A stretch of DNA of 64,000 nt, from the NCBI RefSeq assembly GCF_022627955.1, contig NZ_JABXGD010000007.1, positions 124,001 to 188,000 of the forward strand, given 5' to 3'. Origin of the DNA: Microbacterium sp. C5A9 (lineage in GTDB: Bacteria; Actinomycetota; Actinomycetes; Actinomycetales; Microbacteriaceae). The notes below the pieces were generated by a model. It was not told where the DNA came from. It saw only the letters and a program-made list of their open reading frames with translations, and made no database searches. Of this stretch, positions 7,804-16,373 are shown piece after piece (within the stretch, counting starts at the first letter, position 1; each line of letters opens with the position of its first letter). Position numbers and translations under genes: made by a program.

Positions 7804-9324
7804 ATGACCGATGCTTCCTCCGACGCTGCACCCGACCTCGGACCCGGCATCGACCCCGACGACCTGGCGACCACGCTGCGCGTTCTCTCCGAGCTGCACC
7901 AGATCGACAACGAGCACCCCGACTTCGTCGCCGTGCGTCATGCGACCGCCGCGATGTTCAAGGCCGTCAAGCGCGTGCGCCGCAAGGAGATCCGCGATGC
8001 GATCGCCGAGGCCGACAAGGCCGTCGTCGCCCGCACCGCCACGGGCGCCCCCGACCGCATCGACGATGAGACCCGCGGCCAGGACCTGGCGACCAGCGTC
8101 GTCGACGCCCCGATCGCCGGCGAGCTGCTCAAGCCCCGCAACTGCTACATCTGCAAGCAGCCGTACACGGTGGTCGACGCCTTCTACCACCAGCTCTGCC
8201 CCGACTGCGCCCGCTTCAGCCACGGCAAGCGCAACGCCCGCACCGACCTCACCGGCAAGCGCGCGCTGCTCACCGGAGGGCGCGCGAAGATCGGCATGCA
8301 CATCGCCCTGCGGCTGCTGCGCGACGGCGCCCACACGACGATCACCACGCGATTCCCCCGCGACGCGGTGCGCCGGTTCTCGGCGCTGCCCGACTCGGCC
8401 GACTGGCTGCACCGCCTGCGCGTGGTCGGCATCGACCTGCGTGACCCCGCTCAGGTGATCGGGCTCGCCGACTCCGTCGCGGCGCAGGGCCCGCTCGACA
8501 TCCTCATCAACAACGCGGCGCAGACCGTGCGCCGCTCGCCGGGGGCGTACTCGCTGCTGGCGGATGCCGAGCTGCAGCCGCTTCCCGACGGGCCCCTGCC
8601 CGAGATGGAGACCTTCGGACACACCGCCGACCCGCATCCGCAGGCGCTGCAGGCATCGGTCGATGCCCACCCGCTGCTGTCGGTCGCGGCTCTCGGCGGC
8701 ACGGTCGCCGAGCAGGGCGGCCAGGCGCTGACCGCCGAAGACCTCGCGCGGCTCGCGATGGCTCCCGGGTCGTCGTCACTCGAGAAGCACGCCGACGGCA
8801 CCGCGATCGACGCCGGGGGACTGGTGCCCGACGTCAACCGCGTCAACAGCTGGGTGCAGTCGATCGATCAGGTCGATCCCCTCGAGATGCTCGAGGTGCA
8901 GCTCGCGAACACCACCGCGCCGTTCCTGCTGATCAGCCGCCTGCGCGCCTCGATGGCCGCATCGTCGTCGCGCCGCAAGTACGTGGTCAACGTCTCGGCC
9001 ATGGAGGGGCAGTTCTCACGCCGCTACAAGGGGCCGGGGCACCCGCACACGAACATGGCGAAGGCCGCGCTGAACATGCTGACGCGCACGAGCGCGGGCG
9101 AGATGCTCGAGACCGACGGCATCCTGATGACCGCGGTCGACACGGGCTGGATCACCGACGAGCGTCCGCACTACACGAAGGTGCGCCTGGCGGAAGAGGG
9201 CTTCCATGCCCCGCTCGACCTCGTCGACGGAGCCGCCCGCGTGTACGACCCGATCGTCCGCGGCGAGGCGGGCGAAGACGTGCAGGGTGTGTTCCTGAAG
9301 GACTACGAGCCCAGCCCCTGGTGA
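7804..9324 (+). CDS. SDR-family protein with zinc-finger N-terminal region
   Basis: A 506-residue protein. Residues 1-110 are helical, then two CxxC pairs (CYIC and CPDC, about 117-138) suggest a zinc ribbon. A Rossmann domain starts at about 155 with GGRAKIG and includes the NNAAQ motif. Where classical SDRs have YxxxK, the sequence is HTNMAK, so the catalytic Tyr is replaced by Thr; that makes ordinary dehydrogenase activity doubtful. A long insert (about 250-350) is present. TAAAAT at 7791-7796 lies 7 nt before the ATG, so the mRNA is probably leaderless. The remaining divergent gap 7571-7790 shows nothing else. Confidence 0.8.
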   Translation: MTDASSDAAPDLGPGIDPDDLATTLRVLSELHQIDNEHPDFVAVRHATAAMFKAVKRVRRKEIRDAIAEADKAVVARTATGAPDRIDDETRGQDLATSVVDAPIAGELLKPRNCYICKQPYTVVDAFYHQLCPDCARFSHGKRNARTDLTGKRALLTGGRAKIGMHIALRLLRDGAHTTITTRFPRDAVRRFSALPDSADWLHRLRVVGIDLRDPAQVIGLADSVAAQGPLDILINNAAQTVRRSPGAYSLLADAELQPLPDGPLPEMETFGHTADPHPQALQASVDAHPLLSVAALGGTVAEQGGQALTAEDLARLAMAPGSSSLEKHADGTAIDAGGLVPDVNRVNSWVQSIDQVDPLEMLEVQLANTTAPFLLISRLRASMAASSSRRKYVVNVSAMEGQFSRRYKGPGHPHTNMAKAALNMLTRTSAGEMLETDGILMTAVDTGWITDERPHYTKVRLAEEGFHAPLDLVDGAARVYDPIVRGEAGEDVQGVFLKDYEPSPW

Positions 9325-9382
9325 GCCGTCGCGGCTGAACATCCCGCTGACGATCCTTCGGGCGGCTGGCTGAACGGGGGCG

Positions 9383-9721
9383 TCAGCGTGCGCGGATCTC
9401 GAGGTTCTCTGACGCCCAGGTGCCGAGCTGATCGAGGATCGGGAGCAGACCGCGGCCGCTGTCGGTGAGCGAGTACGCGACCGTGACGGGCGGGCCGGCG
9501 TCGACGGCACGAGCCACGAGACCTGCGTCGCCGAGCTCGGCGAGCCGGTCGGAGAGCACGGTGTCGCTGATGCCGACGACCGCGCGGCGCAGGGCGACGA
9601 ACGTCGAGGGGCCGCCGCCGAGCGACGAGACGATCATGCCGTTCCAGCGTTTGCCGAGCACGCTGAAGGCCAGTGTGACGGCGGCGTCGCACACATGACG
9701 TTCTTCGTCGATCTCGGACAT
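9383..9721 (-). CDS. HxlR-family transcriptional regulator
   Basis: A 112-residue winged helix protein with the HxlR signature: Cys near the N-terminus (HVCDAA), GKRWNGMIV at about 23-31 and the recognition region ISDTVLSDRLAELGDAGLV. The single Cys11 is typical of redox- or electrophile-sensing members. It is divergent from an azoreductase gene 88 bp away, a common pairing in which the regulator controls the reductase. The start at 9721 has both TACACT and a GGAG within 12 nt, so leadered or leaderless translation is possible. Confidence 0.85.
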   Translation of the reverse strand: MSEIDEERHVCDAAVTLAFSVLGKRWNGMIVSSLGGGPSTFVALRRAVVGISDTVLSDRLAELGDAGLVARAVDAGPPVTVAYSLTDSGRGLLPILDQLGTWASENLEIRAR

Positions 9722-9809
9722 GACTCCAGTGTACCTGTGCTACGTTAACCCCAGCCGCTAAGAAAAACAGAGCGACTAGGAAAAAAACCCCAGACCGAAA
9801 GGTACGGTC
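9722..9809. promoter_or_regulatory. Divergent HxlR/azoreductase promoter region
   Basis: The spacer carries two related A-rich motifs 18 bp apart, CTAAGAAAAA at 9758-9767 and CTAGGAAAAA at 9776-9785, unusual in this GC-rich setting. Their repeat and position suggest HxlR binding sites; this is inference. A GAAAGG ribosome site at 9797-9802 serves the azoreductase. Confidence 0.5.
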
Positions 9810-10466
9810 ATGTCCCTGTTCCGCCTGGATGCCAGCATCCTCCCCGCGTCGTCCGCCAGCCGCTCGCTCGCCGACCTGGTCGAAGCCGAGTGGACCGCAT
9901 CCCACCCGGACTCGACCGTGATCCGCCGCGACCTCGCCGCCGACCCTGTGCCCGCGACGGCCTGGGCGGATGCCGTGACCGGCGGCTTCGTCGACGAGGC
10001 GCAGCGCACCGACGCCCAGCGCGACGCGCGTGCCCTCGGCGCCACCTTCGCCGACGAGCTCATCGGCGCCGACGCGCTGCTGTTCGCCGTGCCGCTGTAC
10101 AACTACGGCGTCTCGCAGCACTTCAAGACCTGGTTCGACCTGGCCTACACCGACCCGCGCATCGACCCGCAGGGCACCGCGCTGCGTGGCAAGCCCGCGA
10201 CTCTCGTCACCGTGCTCGGCGGCAACTACGCCCCCGGAACGCCGAAGGAGGGCTGGGACCACTCCACCGCCTGGCTGCGCCGCGTGCTCGAAGACGTCTG
10301 GGGCCTCGACCTGCGCATCGTCGAGCGTCCGTTCACCCTCGTGGGCGTGAACCCGGCTCTCGACGCCTTCGCCGACACCGCCCGCGAGCTCAAGGAGAAC
10401 GCCGAGCAGTCGGCGCGCACCTACGGCCGCGAGCTCGCCGCGCTGCGAGGCGACCGGGTCGCCTGA
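9810..10466 (+). CDS. FMN-dependent NADH-azoreductase
   Basis: A 218-residue flavodoxin-like protein of the AcpD/AzoR group. The N-terminal RLDASILPASSASRSLA forms the flavin phosphate loop, and VPLYNYGVSQHFKTWFD around residues 93-109 is the conserved flavin-ring contact. It reduces quinones or azo compounds by two-electron transfer using NAD(P)H. It is divergent from the HxlR gene, which probably senses its substrates. The size matches the family. Confidence 0.85.
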   Translation: MSLFRLDASILPASSASRSLADLVEAEWTASHPDSTVIRRDLAADPVPATAWADAVTGGFVDEAQRTDAQRDARALGATFADELIGADALLFAVPLYNYGVSQHFKTWFDLAYTDPRIDPQGTALRGKPATLVTVLGGNYAPGTPKEGWDHSTAWLRRVLEDVWGLDLRIVERPFTLVGVNPALDAFADTARELKENAEQSARTYGRELAALRGDRVA

Positions 10467-10488
10467 ACCCGGTCGGACCCCGCTCGAC

Positions 10489-11613
10489 TCACACGCCGCC
10501 CGGCGGGCGGGGGTGCGGATGCGGCAACCACACCGTCACGTTCAGCCCGCCCCCCTGGCGCGCAGTGAGCACGAGCGATCCGTCGTGCGCCAGGGCGATG
10601 CGCTGCGCGATCGCCAGGCCCAGGCCGACACCGGCGTGATCGTCGCCGCGCGTGCGCTCGGACCCGCGCTGGAAGGGCTCCGCGAGCACGGCCACCCGGT
10701 CAGTCGGCAGCACGCTCCCGGTGTTCTCGACCACGAGGGCGACGGCCTCGGGCCGAGAGTGCGTGCGCACGACCACGGTGCCGCCCTCAGGGCGGTTGTG
10801 CACGATCGCGTTGTGCACGAGGTTGGTGATCAGCTGCTGCAGAAGCGCCGACGACCCGAGCACCACGGCCTCGCTCCCGCCGACGTCGATCGAGACACCA
10901 CGGCGCTCGGCCAGAGGCAGCAGCGTCTCGGCAGATTCCTCGGTGAGCAGCGACACGTCGACCGGCTGCTTCGTGAAGGCACGGCGGTCGGCGCGACTGA
11001 GCATGAGCAGCGCCTCGGTCAGCTCGATCGCCCGGGCGTTGACCTCGTGCAGCCGGTCGATCAGCGCGTCGACGTCGCGGTCGGGGTCGTTGCGGGCGAC
11101 CTCGAGCAGGGTCTGCGAGATCGCCAGCGGCGTGCGCAGCTCGTGCGAGGCGTTGGCCGCGAACCGCTGCTGCTCGGCGATGTGCGCCTCGAGCTGTTCG
11201 AGCATCGAGTCGAAGACGTCGGCCAGATCGCGGAACTCGTCTCGCGGCCCCTCGAGCGCGACCCGGTGCGACAGCGACCCCTGAGCGGCGAGCTGCGCGG
11301 CGCGGCCGATGCGGTCCAGCGGCGCCAGCATGCGTCCGGCGATGATCCACCCGCCGGCCAGGCCGAGCGCGAGCAGCACGAGCATCGCCGCGGCGGCGGC
11401 CGGGATGAACGCACGGATCAGGTCGGACCGGTTCGGCACGAACAGGCCGCTCTCGGTGGAGAACTGCACATCGGGCACATACCGCAGCAGGTAGAAGGCG
11501 ACCGCGACGAGCAGTCCGATCCCGGTCACGACGACCACGGCCGCATAGCTCAGGGTGAGCTTGCCGCGGGCGCTCATGCCGCGCCGTCGGGGCGGACGGG
11601 TCGGGTCAGCCAT
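10489..11613 (-). CDS. Sensor histidine kinase
   Basis: A 374-residue membrane kinase. Two membrane segments (about 17-42 and 63-92) enclose a short extracellular loop, followed by HAMP, a HisKA domain with phospho-acceptor His in NASHELRTPLA, and an ATPase domain with NLVHNAIVHN and GVGLGLA motifs. It phosphorylates the response regulator encoded just upstream; the kinase ATG at 11613 overlaps the regulator stop by 8 bp. The short sensor loop suggests membrane or cell-wall stress sensing, as in VanS-like kinases. The neighbouring divergent VanY-like gene fits. Confidence 0.85.
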   Translation of the reverse strand: MADPTRPPRRRGMSARGKLTLSYAAVVVVTGIGLLVAVAFYLLRYVPDVQFSTESGLFVPNRSDLIRAFIPAAAAAMLVLLALGLAGGWIIAGRMLAPLDRIGRAAQLAAQGSLSHRVALEGPRDEFRDLADVFDSMLEQLEAHIAEQQRFAANASHELRTPLAISQTLLEVARNDPDRDVDALIDRLHEVNARAIELTEALLMLSRADRRAFTKQPVDVSLLTEESAETLLPLAERRGVSIDVGGSEAVVLGSSALLQQLITNLVHNAIVHNRPEGGTVVVRTHSRPEAVALVVENTGSVLPTDRVAVLAEPFQRGSERTRGDDHAGVGLGLAIAQRIALAHDGSLVLTARQGGGLNVTVWLPHPHPRPPGGV

Positions 11614-12277
11614 CGGCATCCGCTCCGATGCGGTACCCGACACCCGGCACCGTGAGGATGAGTCCGGGTTCTCCCAGCCGCTTGCGCAGCGATGAGACCG
11701 TGATGCGCACGGCGTTCGTGAACGGGTCGGCGTTCTCGTCCCACGCGCGCTCGAGCAGCTCCTCGGCGCTGACCACTCCGCCGTCGGCGTCGATGAGAAC
11801 CTCGAGCACCGCGAACTGCTTGCGCGTGAGGGCGACATACCGTCCGTCGCGGAAGACCTCGCGGCGGAACGGATCGAGCCGTAGCCCCGCCACCTCGAGC
11901 ACGGGCGGGCGCGCCCGCTGGCGTCGGCGGTCGAGGGCGCGCAGGCGCAGCACCAGCTCCCGCAGCTCGAACGGCTTGGTCAGGTAGTCGTCCGCGCCGA
12001 TCTCGAATCCGCTCGCCTTGTCGTCGAGGCGGTCGGCGGCCGTGAGCATGAGGATCGGGATGCCGCTGCCGGACGCCACGATCGACCGGGCCACGTCGTC
12101 GCCCGAGGGACCGGGGATGTCGCGGTCGAGCACGGCCAGATCGTAGGAGTTGATGCGGAGCAGCTCGAGAGCCGTGTCGCCGTCGCCGGCGATGTCGGCC
12201 GCGATCGCCTCGAGGCGCAGCCCGTCGCGCACGGCCTCCGCCAGGTACGGCTCGTCCTCGACGATCAGCACGCGCAC
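11606..12277 (-). CDS. OmpR-type response regulator
   Basis: A 223-residue two-domain regulator: a receiver domain with acidic pocket Asp8, phospho-acceptor Asp51 and Lys in LTKPF, then a winged helix ending in VPGVGYRIG. It starts at GTG 12277 with GGGAG 7 nt upstream. It forms an operon with the kinase and is divergent from a VanY-like carboxypeptidase gene. The inverted GCGTATGC repeat between them is a likely binding site. Confidence 0.9.
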   Translation of the reverse strand: MRVLIVEDEPYLAEAVRDGLRLEAIAADIAGDGDTALELLRINSYDLAVLDRDIPGPSGDDVARSIVASGSGIPILMLTAADRLDDKASGFEIGADDYLTKPFELRELVLRLRALDRRRQRARPPVLEVAGLRLDPFRREVFRDGRYVALTRKQFAVLEVLIDADGGVVSAEELLERAWDENADPFTNAVRITVSSLRKRLGEPGLILTVPGVGYRIGADADG

Positions 12278-12325
12278 GGCAGGACTCCCATGTGCTCAGA
12301 GCTTACGCATCCGCGCATATCGGGA

Positions 12326-12347
12326 GCGTATGCAAAAGCGCATACGC
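12326..12347. promoter_or_regulatory. Inverted repeat between regulator and VanY-like gene
   Basis: GCGTATGC (12326-12333) and GCATACGC (12340-12347) form a perfect inverted repeat with a 6-bp spacer. Related half motifs TTACGCAT and GCGCATAT lie just to the left at 12303-12320. The position between divergent starts points to control of both genes by the response regulator. Confidence 0.55.
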
Positions 12348-12379
12348 CCTCGCAACAGGCCCCCTTCTTGACTGGGCAC

Positions 12380-12982
12380 ATGAACTCACGCACTGCCTTC
12401 ACCCGTCCCGGCGTCGTCGCGGCCGTCGCCGTCCTGATGCTCATGGGGCTCATCGTCGGATCCCTCGTGCTGCTCGGGCAGCAGTCGGATGCGGTCGCGG
12501 CGCCGCCCGTCACGCGCGAGGCACTCGGCGATGCCGACGGGGTCATCCGCGCCGAGGGGGCCGTGTCGGTGTTCGACGACGTGCCCGCTGTCTCGAACCT
12601 CGACTCCGACCTGCTCGCGGCCGTGCGCGCCGCGGCCGACGCCGCCGCGCAGGACGGCGTGCCCATGCACGTCAACAGCGGATGGCGCTCGGCCGCGTAC
12701 CAGCAGGTGCTGCAGCAGGAGGCGGTGGAGCAGTACGGGTCTGCCGAGGAGGCCGCGCGCTGGGTCGCGACGCCGGAGAACTCCGAGCACGTCTCGGGCG
12801 ATGCGGTCGATCTCGGCCCGCTCACGGCGCAGGACTGGCTCGCGCAGCGCGGCGCCGAGTTCGGCCTCTGCCAGATCTACGCGAACGAGCGCTGGCACTT
12901 CGAGCTGCGACCGGCGGCCGCGGCGAACGGCTGCCCGGTCATGTACGACAACCCGACGACCGACCCGAGGACCCAGCGCTGA
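12380..12982 (+). CDS. VanY-like D-alanyl-D-alanine carboxypeptidase
   Basis: A 200-residue protein with an N-terminal membrane anchor (about 10-34) and a M15B/VanY zinc domain. The zinc motifs SEHVSGDAVDLG and WHFEL are intact, and NSGWRSAAYQQ is the conserved substrate region. It trims the terminal D-Ala from peptidoglycan stem peptides outside the membrane. The start is ATG 12380. The divergent two-component system suggests induction by cell-wall stress. No vanHAX genes are nearby, so this alone does not predict glycopeptide resistance. Confidence 0.85.
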   Translation: MNSRTAFTRPGVVAAVAVLMLMGLIVGSLVLLGQQSDAVAAPPVTREALGDADGVIRAEGAVSVFDDVPAVSNLDSDLLAAVRAAADAAAQDGVPMHVNSGWRSAAYQQVLQQEAVEQYGSAEEAARWVATPENSEHVSGDAVDLGPLTAQDWLAQRGAEFGLCQIYANERWHFELRPAAAANGCPVMYDNPTTDPRTQR

Positions 12983-13000
12983 GTCCGCGAGAGGCGGTCG

Positions 13001-15514
13001 TCAGAGCCGGTCGACGCCCGTGACCGTGACGACGGCCGCGCCCTCCTCATCGGAGGCGGCGAGATCGACCGTGGCCGAGATGCCCCAGTCGTGATCTCCC
13101 GCGGGGTCGTCGAGGATCTGACGCACGGTCCACTCGGTGGCGCCCTCGGTGAGGAGGAGCAGCTGCGAACTGCGCGCGTTCGCCCCGGTGAGGATCTCGT
13201 CGTGGTCGGCGAAGTAGCCGTCGAGCGCGTCGGACCAGGCATCCGCGCCGAAGGACGGATCCAGCTCCGCGAGGGCGGCGACGTCTTCGCGGGCCGCGAG
13301 CTGCACCCGACGGAACAGCTCGTTGCGCACGAGCGTGCGGAAGGCGCGCACGTTCGAGGTCAGGCGCTTCGGGGCGGGCGGGACGATCGGCTCGTCGTCG
13401 GGGTCCTGCAGCACTCCGTTCACGAGCTCCTCCCACTCGTCGAGCAGGCTCGAGTCGACCTGGCGCACGAGCTCGCCGAGCCACTCGATCAGGTCGCGCA
13501 GATCTTCGTCCTTCAGCTCTTCGGGGATCGTCTGCGAGGCCGCGCGATAGGCGTCGGAGAGGTAGCGCAGCACCACCCCCTCGGAGCGCGCGATCTTGTA
13601 GAACGCGACGTATTCCCCGAACGACATGGCCCGCTCGTACATGTCGCGCACGACCGATTTCGGATGCAGTTCGAAGTCGCGGATCCACGGCTGCGCGGCG
13701 CTGAACGTCTCGAACGCGGCCGTCAGCAGCTCGTCGAGCGGCTTCGGATACGTGATCTCCTCGAGCAGCTCCATGCGCTCGTCGTACTCGATGCCCTCGC
13801 GCTTCATGGCGGCGACGGCCTCGCCGCGCGCCTGGAACTCCTGCTGGCCGAGGATGGCTCGCGGGTCGTCGAGCGTCGATTCGACGATCGAGATCATGTC
13901 GAGGGCGTACGAGCCGGTTCCCGTGCCCGCGGCCGGGTCGGGGTCGAGCAGCTCGAATGCCGCGAGGGCGAACGGCGACAGCGGCTGGTTCAGGGCGAAG
14001 TTCGGCTGCAGATCGACCGTGAGGCGGATCTCCCCGTCATCCGTCTGCTCGACGACGCCCGATTCGAGCAGCGTGCGGTAGATGCCGATCGCGCGCAGCG
14101 CGAGCTCGCGCTGCCTCTTGCGCGGCTCTTGGTTGTCATATACCAGCGCACGCATATTTCCGAAGACGTCGCCGCCCCGGCCGATCACGTTGAGCATCAT
14201 CGCGCTCGTGATCTGCATGTGCGAGGTCAGCGTCTCGGGCTCGGCGTCGATCAGCTTGCGGAACGACGGCTCGCCCCACGACACGAACCCGTCCGGCGCC
14301 TTCTTGCGGATGATCTTGCGCTTCTTCTTCGGGTCGTCGCCCGCCTTCTTGACGGCCGCGATGTTCTCGCTCTCGTGCTCCGGCGCCTGCGCGACGACGG
14401 TGCCGGCGGTGTCGAAGCCCGCTCGCCCCGCGCGGCCCGCGATCTGGTGGAACTCGCGGGCGCTGAGCTGTCGCATCCGGGTGCCGTCGAACTTGGTGAG
14501 AGCGGTGAAGAGCACGGTGCGGATGGGCACGTTGATGCCGACGCCGAGGGTGTCGGTGCCGCAGATCACGCGCAGCAGGCCCCGCTGGGCGAGCTGCTCG
14601 ACGAGGCGCCGGTACTTCGGCAGCATCCCCGCGTGGTGCACGCCGATGCCCGCGCGGAGGAACCGCGAGAGGGTCTTGCCGAACGCGGTGGTGAAGCGGA
14701 ATCCGCCGATCAGCGCCGCGATCTCGTCGCGCTGCTCGCGGGTGGCGACCTTCGTGCTCGACAGCGCCTGTGCCCGCTCCATCGCGGCCGCCTGCGAGAA
14801 GTGCACGACGTAGACCGGCGCCTGGCCGGTCGCGAGCAGGTCGTCGATCGTCTCGTGGATCGGCGTCGTCTCATAGAAGAAGTGCAGGGGCACCGGACGC
14901 TCGACGCCCGTGACGGATGCCGTGTCGCGGCCGGTTCTGCGCGTCAGATCGCTCGAGAGCTGCGACACGTCGCCGAGCGTCGCCGACATGAGGATGAACT
15001 GCGCCTGCGGCAGCTCGAGCAGCGGCACCTGCCACGCCCACCCGCGGTCGGGGTCGGCGTAGAAGTGGAACTCGTCCATCACGACCTGGTGCACCGCGGC
15101 CTCCGTGCCCTGGCGCAGGGCGAGGTTCGCGAGGATCTCGGCGGTGCAGCAGATGATCGGAGCATCCGGGTTGACCGAGGAGTCGCCCGTGATCATGCCG
15201 ACGTTCGCGGCGCCGAACACGTCGACGAGAGAGAAGAACTTCTCGCTCACGAGCGCCTTGATGGGGGCCGTGTAATACGAGCGGCGGCCCTCGACCAGGG
15301 CGGCGAAGTGGGCGCCCACCGCGACGAGCGACTTGCCGGTGCCGGTGGGGGTCGACAGGATCAGGTTGTTGCCCGAGACGATCTCGATGACCGCCTCGTC
15401 CTGCGCCGGGTAGAGGCTGATTCCCGTCGACTCCGCCCATTCCACGAACGCCGTGTACACGGCATCCGCATCGGATCCGTCGGTCAGCGTGGTCGGGTCG
15501 AGGATCGCAGGCAT
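13001..15514 (-). CDS. DEAD/DEAH-box helicase with DUF3516
   Basis: An 837-residue superfamily 2 helicase. Motif I is TPTGTGKS (about 55-62), motif II is DEFH followed by FYADPDRGW, motif III is SAT, and motif VI is HQIAGRAGRAGF. The C-terminal half is the DUF3516 region found in actinobacterial proteins. It is presumed to unwind RNA or DNA; the exact substrate is not known. The gene is convergent with the VanY-like gene, only 18 bp away. Confidence 0.9.
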   Translation of the reverse strand: MPAILDPTTLTDGSDADAVYTAFVEWAESTGISLYPAQDEAVIEIVSGNNLILSTPTGTGKSLVAVGAHFAALVEGRRSYYTAPIKALVSEKFFSLVDVFGAANVGMITGDSSVNPDAPIICCTAEILANLALRQGTEAAVHQVVMDEFHFYADPDRGWAWQVPLLELPQAQFILMSATLGDVSQLSSDLTRRTGRDTASVTGVERPVPLHFFYETTPIHETIDDLLATGQAPVYVVHFSQAAAMERAQALSSTKVATREQRDEIAALIGGFRFTTAFGKTLSRFLRAGIGVHHAGMLPKYRRLVEQLAQRGLLRVICGTDTLGVGINVPIRTVLFTALTKFDGTRMRQLSAREFHQIAGRAGRAGFDTAGTVVAQAPEHESENIAAVKKAGDDPKKKRKIIRKKAPDGFVSWGEPSFRKLIDAEPETLTSHMQITSAMMLNVIGRGGDVFGNMRALVYDNQEPRKRQRELALRAIGIYRTLLESGVVEQTDDGEIRLTVDLQPNFALNQPLSPFALAAFELLDPDPAAGTGTGSYALDMISIVESTLDDPRAILGQQEFQARGEAVAAMKREGIEYDERMELLEEITYPKPLDELLTAAFETFSAAQPWIRDFELHPKSVVRDMYERAMSFGEYVAFYKIARSEGVVLRYLSDAYRAASQTIPEELKDEDLRDLIEWLGELVRQVDSSLLDEWEELVNGVLQDPDDEPIVPPAPKRLTSNVRAFRTLVRNELFRRVQLAAREDVAALAELDPSFGADAWSDALDGYFADHDEILTGANARSSQLLLLTEGATEWTVRQILDDPAGDHDWGISATVDLAASDEEGAAVVTVTGVDRL

Positions 15515-15613
15515 GGTCTGTCGATCATCCCACCTCGTTCCGCGTTCGAATCGCGCGAATGACCCGATGTGCCGTGAAGATGCGGTCAGTTGCGTGATTC
15601 GAAAGGCCGAGAC

Positions 15614-16327
15614 TCAGACCGAGGTCGCGGCGCGCAGCGCGATGCGGATCATGTCGCCGAAGGTCTGCTCGCGCTCCTGCGCGGTCGTCTCCTCGCTCGT
15701 GACGATGTGGTCGGACACGGTGCAGATCGCGAGGGCGCGGCGTCCGTGGAACGCGGCGAGGGTGTACAGGCCCGCCGCCTCCATCTCGACCCCGAGCGCG
15801 CCGTGCTTCACGAACGGCTCGGTGAGCTCGGGGCGGGTGCTGTAGAACTGGTCGCTCGAGAAGAGCAGCCCGACGTGCACGGCCGAGTCCAGCGGCTCGG
15901 CCTCGCTCGCCTCGACGGCCGCACGCAGCAGCCCGAAGTCGGCGACGGGGGCGTAGTCGAGACCGTGGAAGCGCACCCGGTTGATGCCCGAATCCGTGCA
16001 GGCGCCGTTCGCGATGATGATGTCTCGGACCTTCAGCTTCTCGGTCAGCGCACCGCAGGACCCGACGCGCACGATGGTCTGCACGCCATACTCCTCGAAC
16101 AGCTCGCTGGCATAGATCGCCATCGAGGGCTGGCCCATCCCCGACCCCTGCACCGAGATGCGGTGGCCCTCCCACGTGCCGGTGTAGCCGAGCATGCCGC
16201 GGGTCTCGGAGTACAGCTCGGCGTCGTCGAGGAAGGTCTCGGCGATCCACTTCGCTCGCAGCGGGTCGCCGGGGAACAGGACGATGGGGGCGATCTGACC
16301 GGGCGCTGCGGCGATGTGCGTGCTCAT
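15614..16327 (-). CDS. deoD: Purine nucleoside phosphorylase, DeoD type
   Basis: A 237-residue hexamer-type enzyme with FPGDPLRA near residues 18-25, the GMGQPS phosphate-site motif, VGSCGAL and the purine-site segment GVEMEAAGLY. It splits purine nucleosides with phosphate to give the base and ribose-1-phosphate in nucleoside salvage. The length is as expected. TACGCT at 16334-16339 lies 6 nt before the ATG, consistent with a leaderless transcript. It stands alone in its promoter unit, with no other nucleoside genes nearby. Confidence 0.93.
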   Translation of the reverse strand: MSTHIAAAPGQIAPIVLFPGDPLRAKWIAETFLDDAELYSETRGMLGYTGTWEGHRISVQGSGMGQPSMAIYASELFEEYGVQTIVRVGSCGALTEKLKVRDIIIANGACTDSGINRVRFHGLDYAPVADFGLLRAAVEASEAEPLDSAVHVGLLFSSDQFYSTRPELTEPFVKHGALGVEMEAAGLYTLAAFHGRRALAICTVSDHIVTSEETTAQEREQTFGDMIRIALRAATSV

Positions 16328-16373
16328 GCACTCAGCGTACTGACGCCGCCGATGGGGGAACCGAGGAGGATGC

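Noticed and set aside
9728-9733. Leaderless promoter for the HxlR gene
   Set aside because: TACACT is at the right distance, but a GGAG lies in the same 6 nt, so the case is ambiguous and it was not counted.
10489-12982. Glycopeptide resistance cluster
   Set aside because: There is a VanY-like enzyme and a two-component system but no D-Ala-D-Lac ligase, dehydrogenase or VanX-type dipeptidase.
13091-15562. An 823-codon open frame antisense to the helicase gene
   Set aside because: The helicase motifs on the minus strand are complete, and the antisense translation is low-complexity Arg/Glu/Val.
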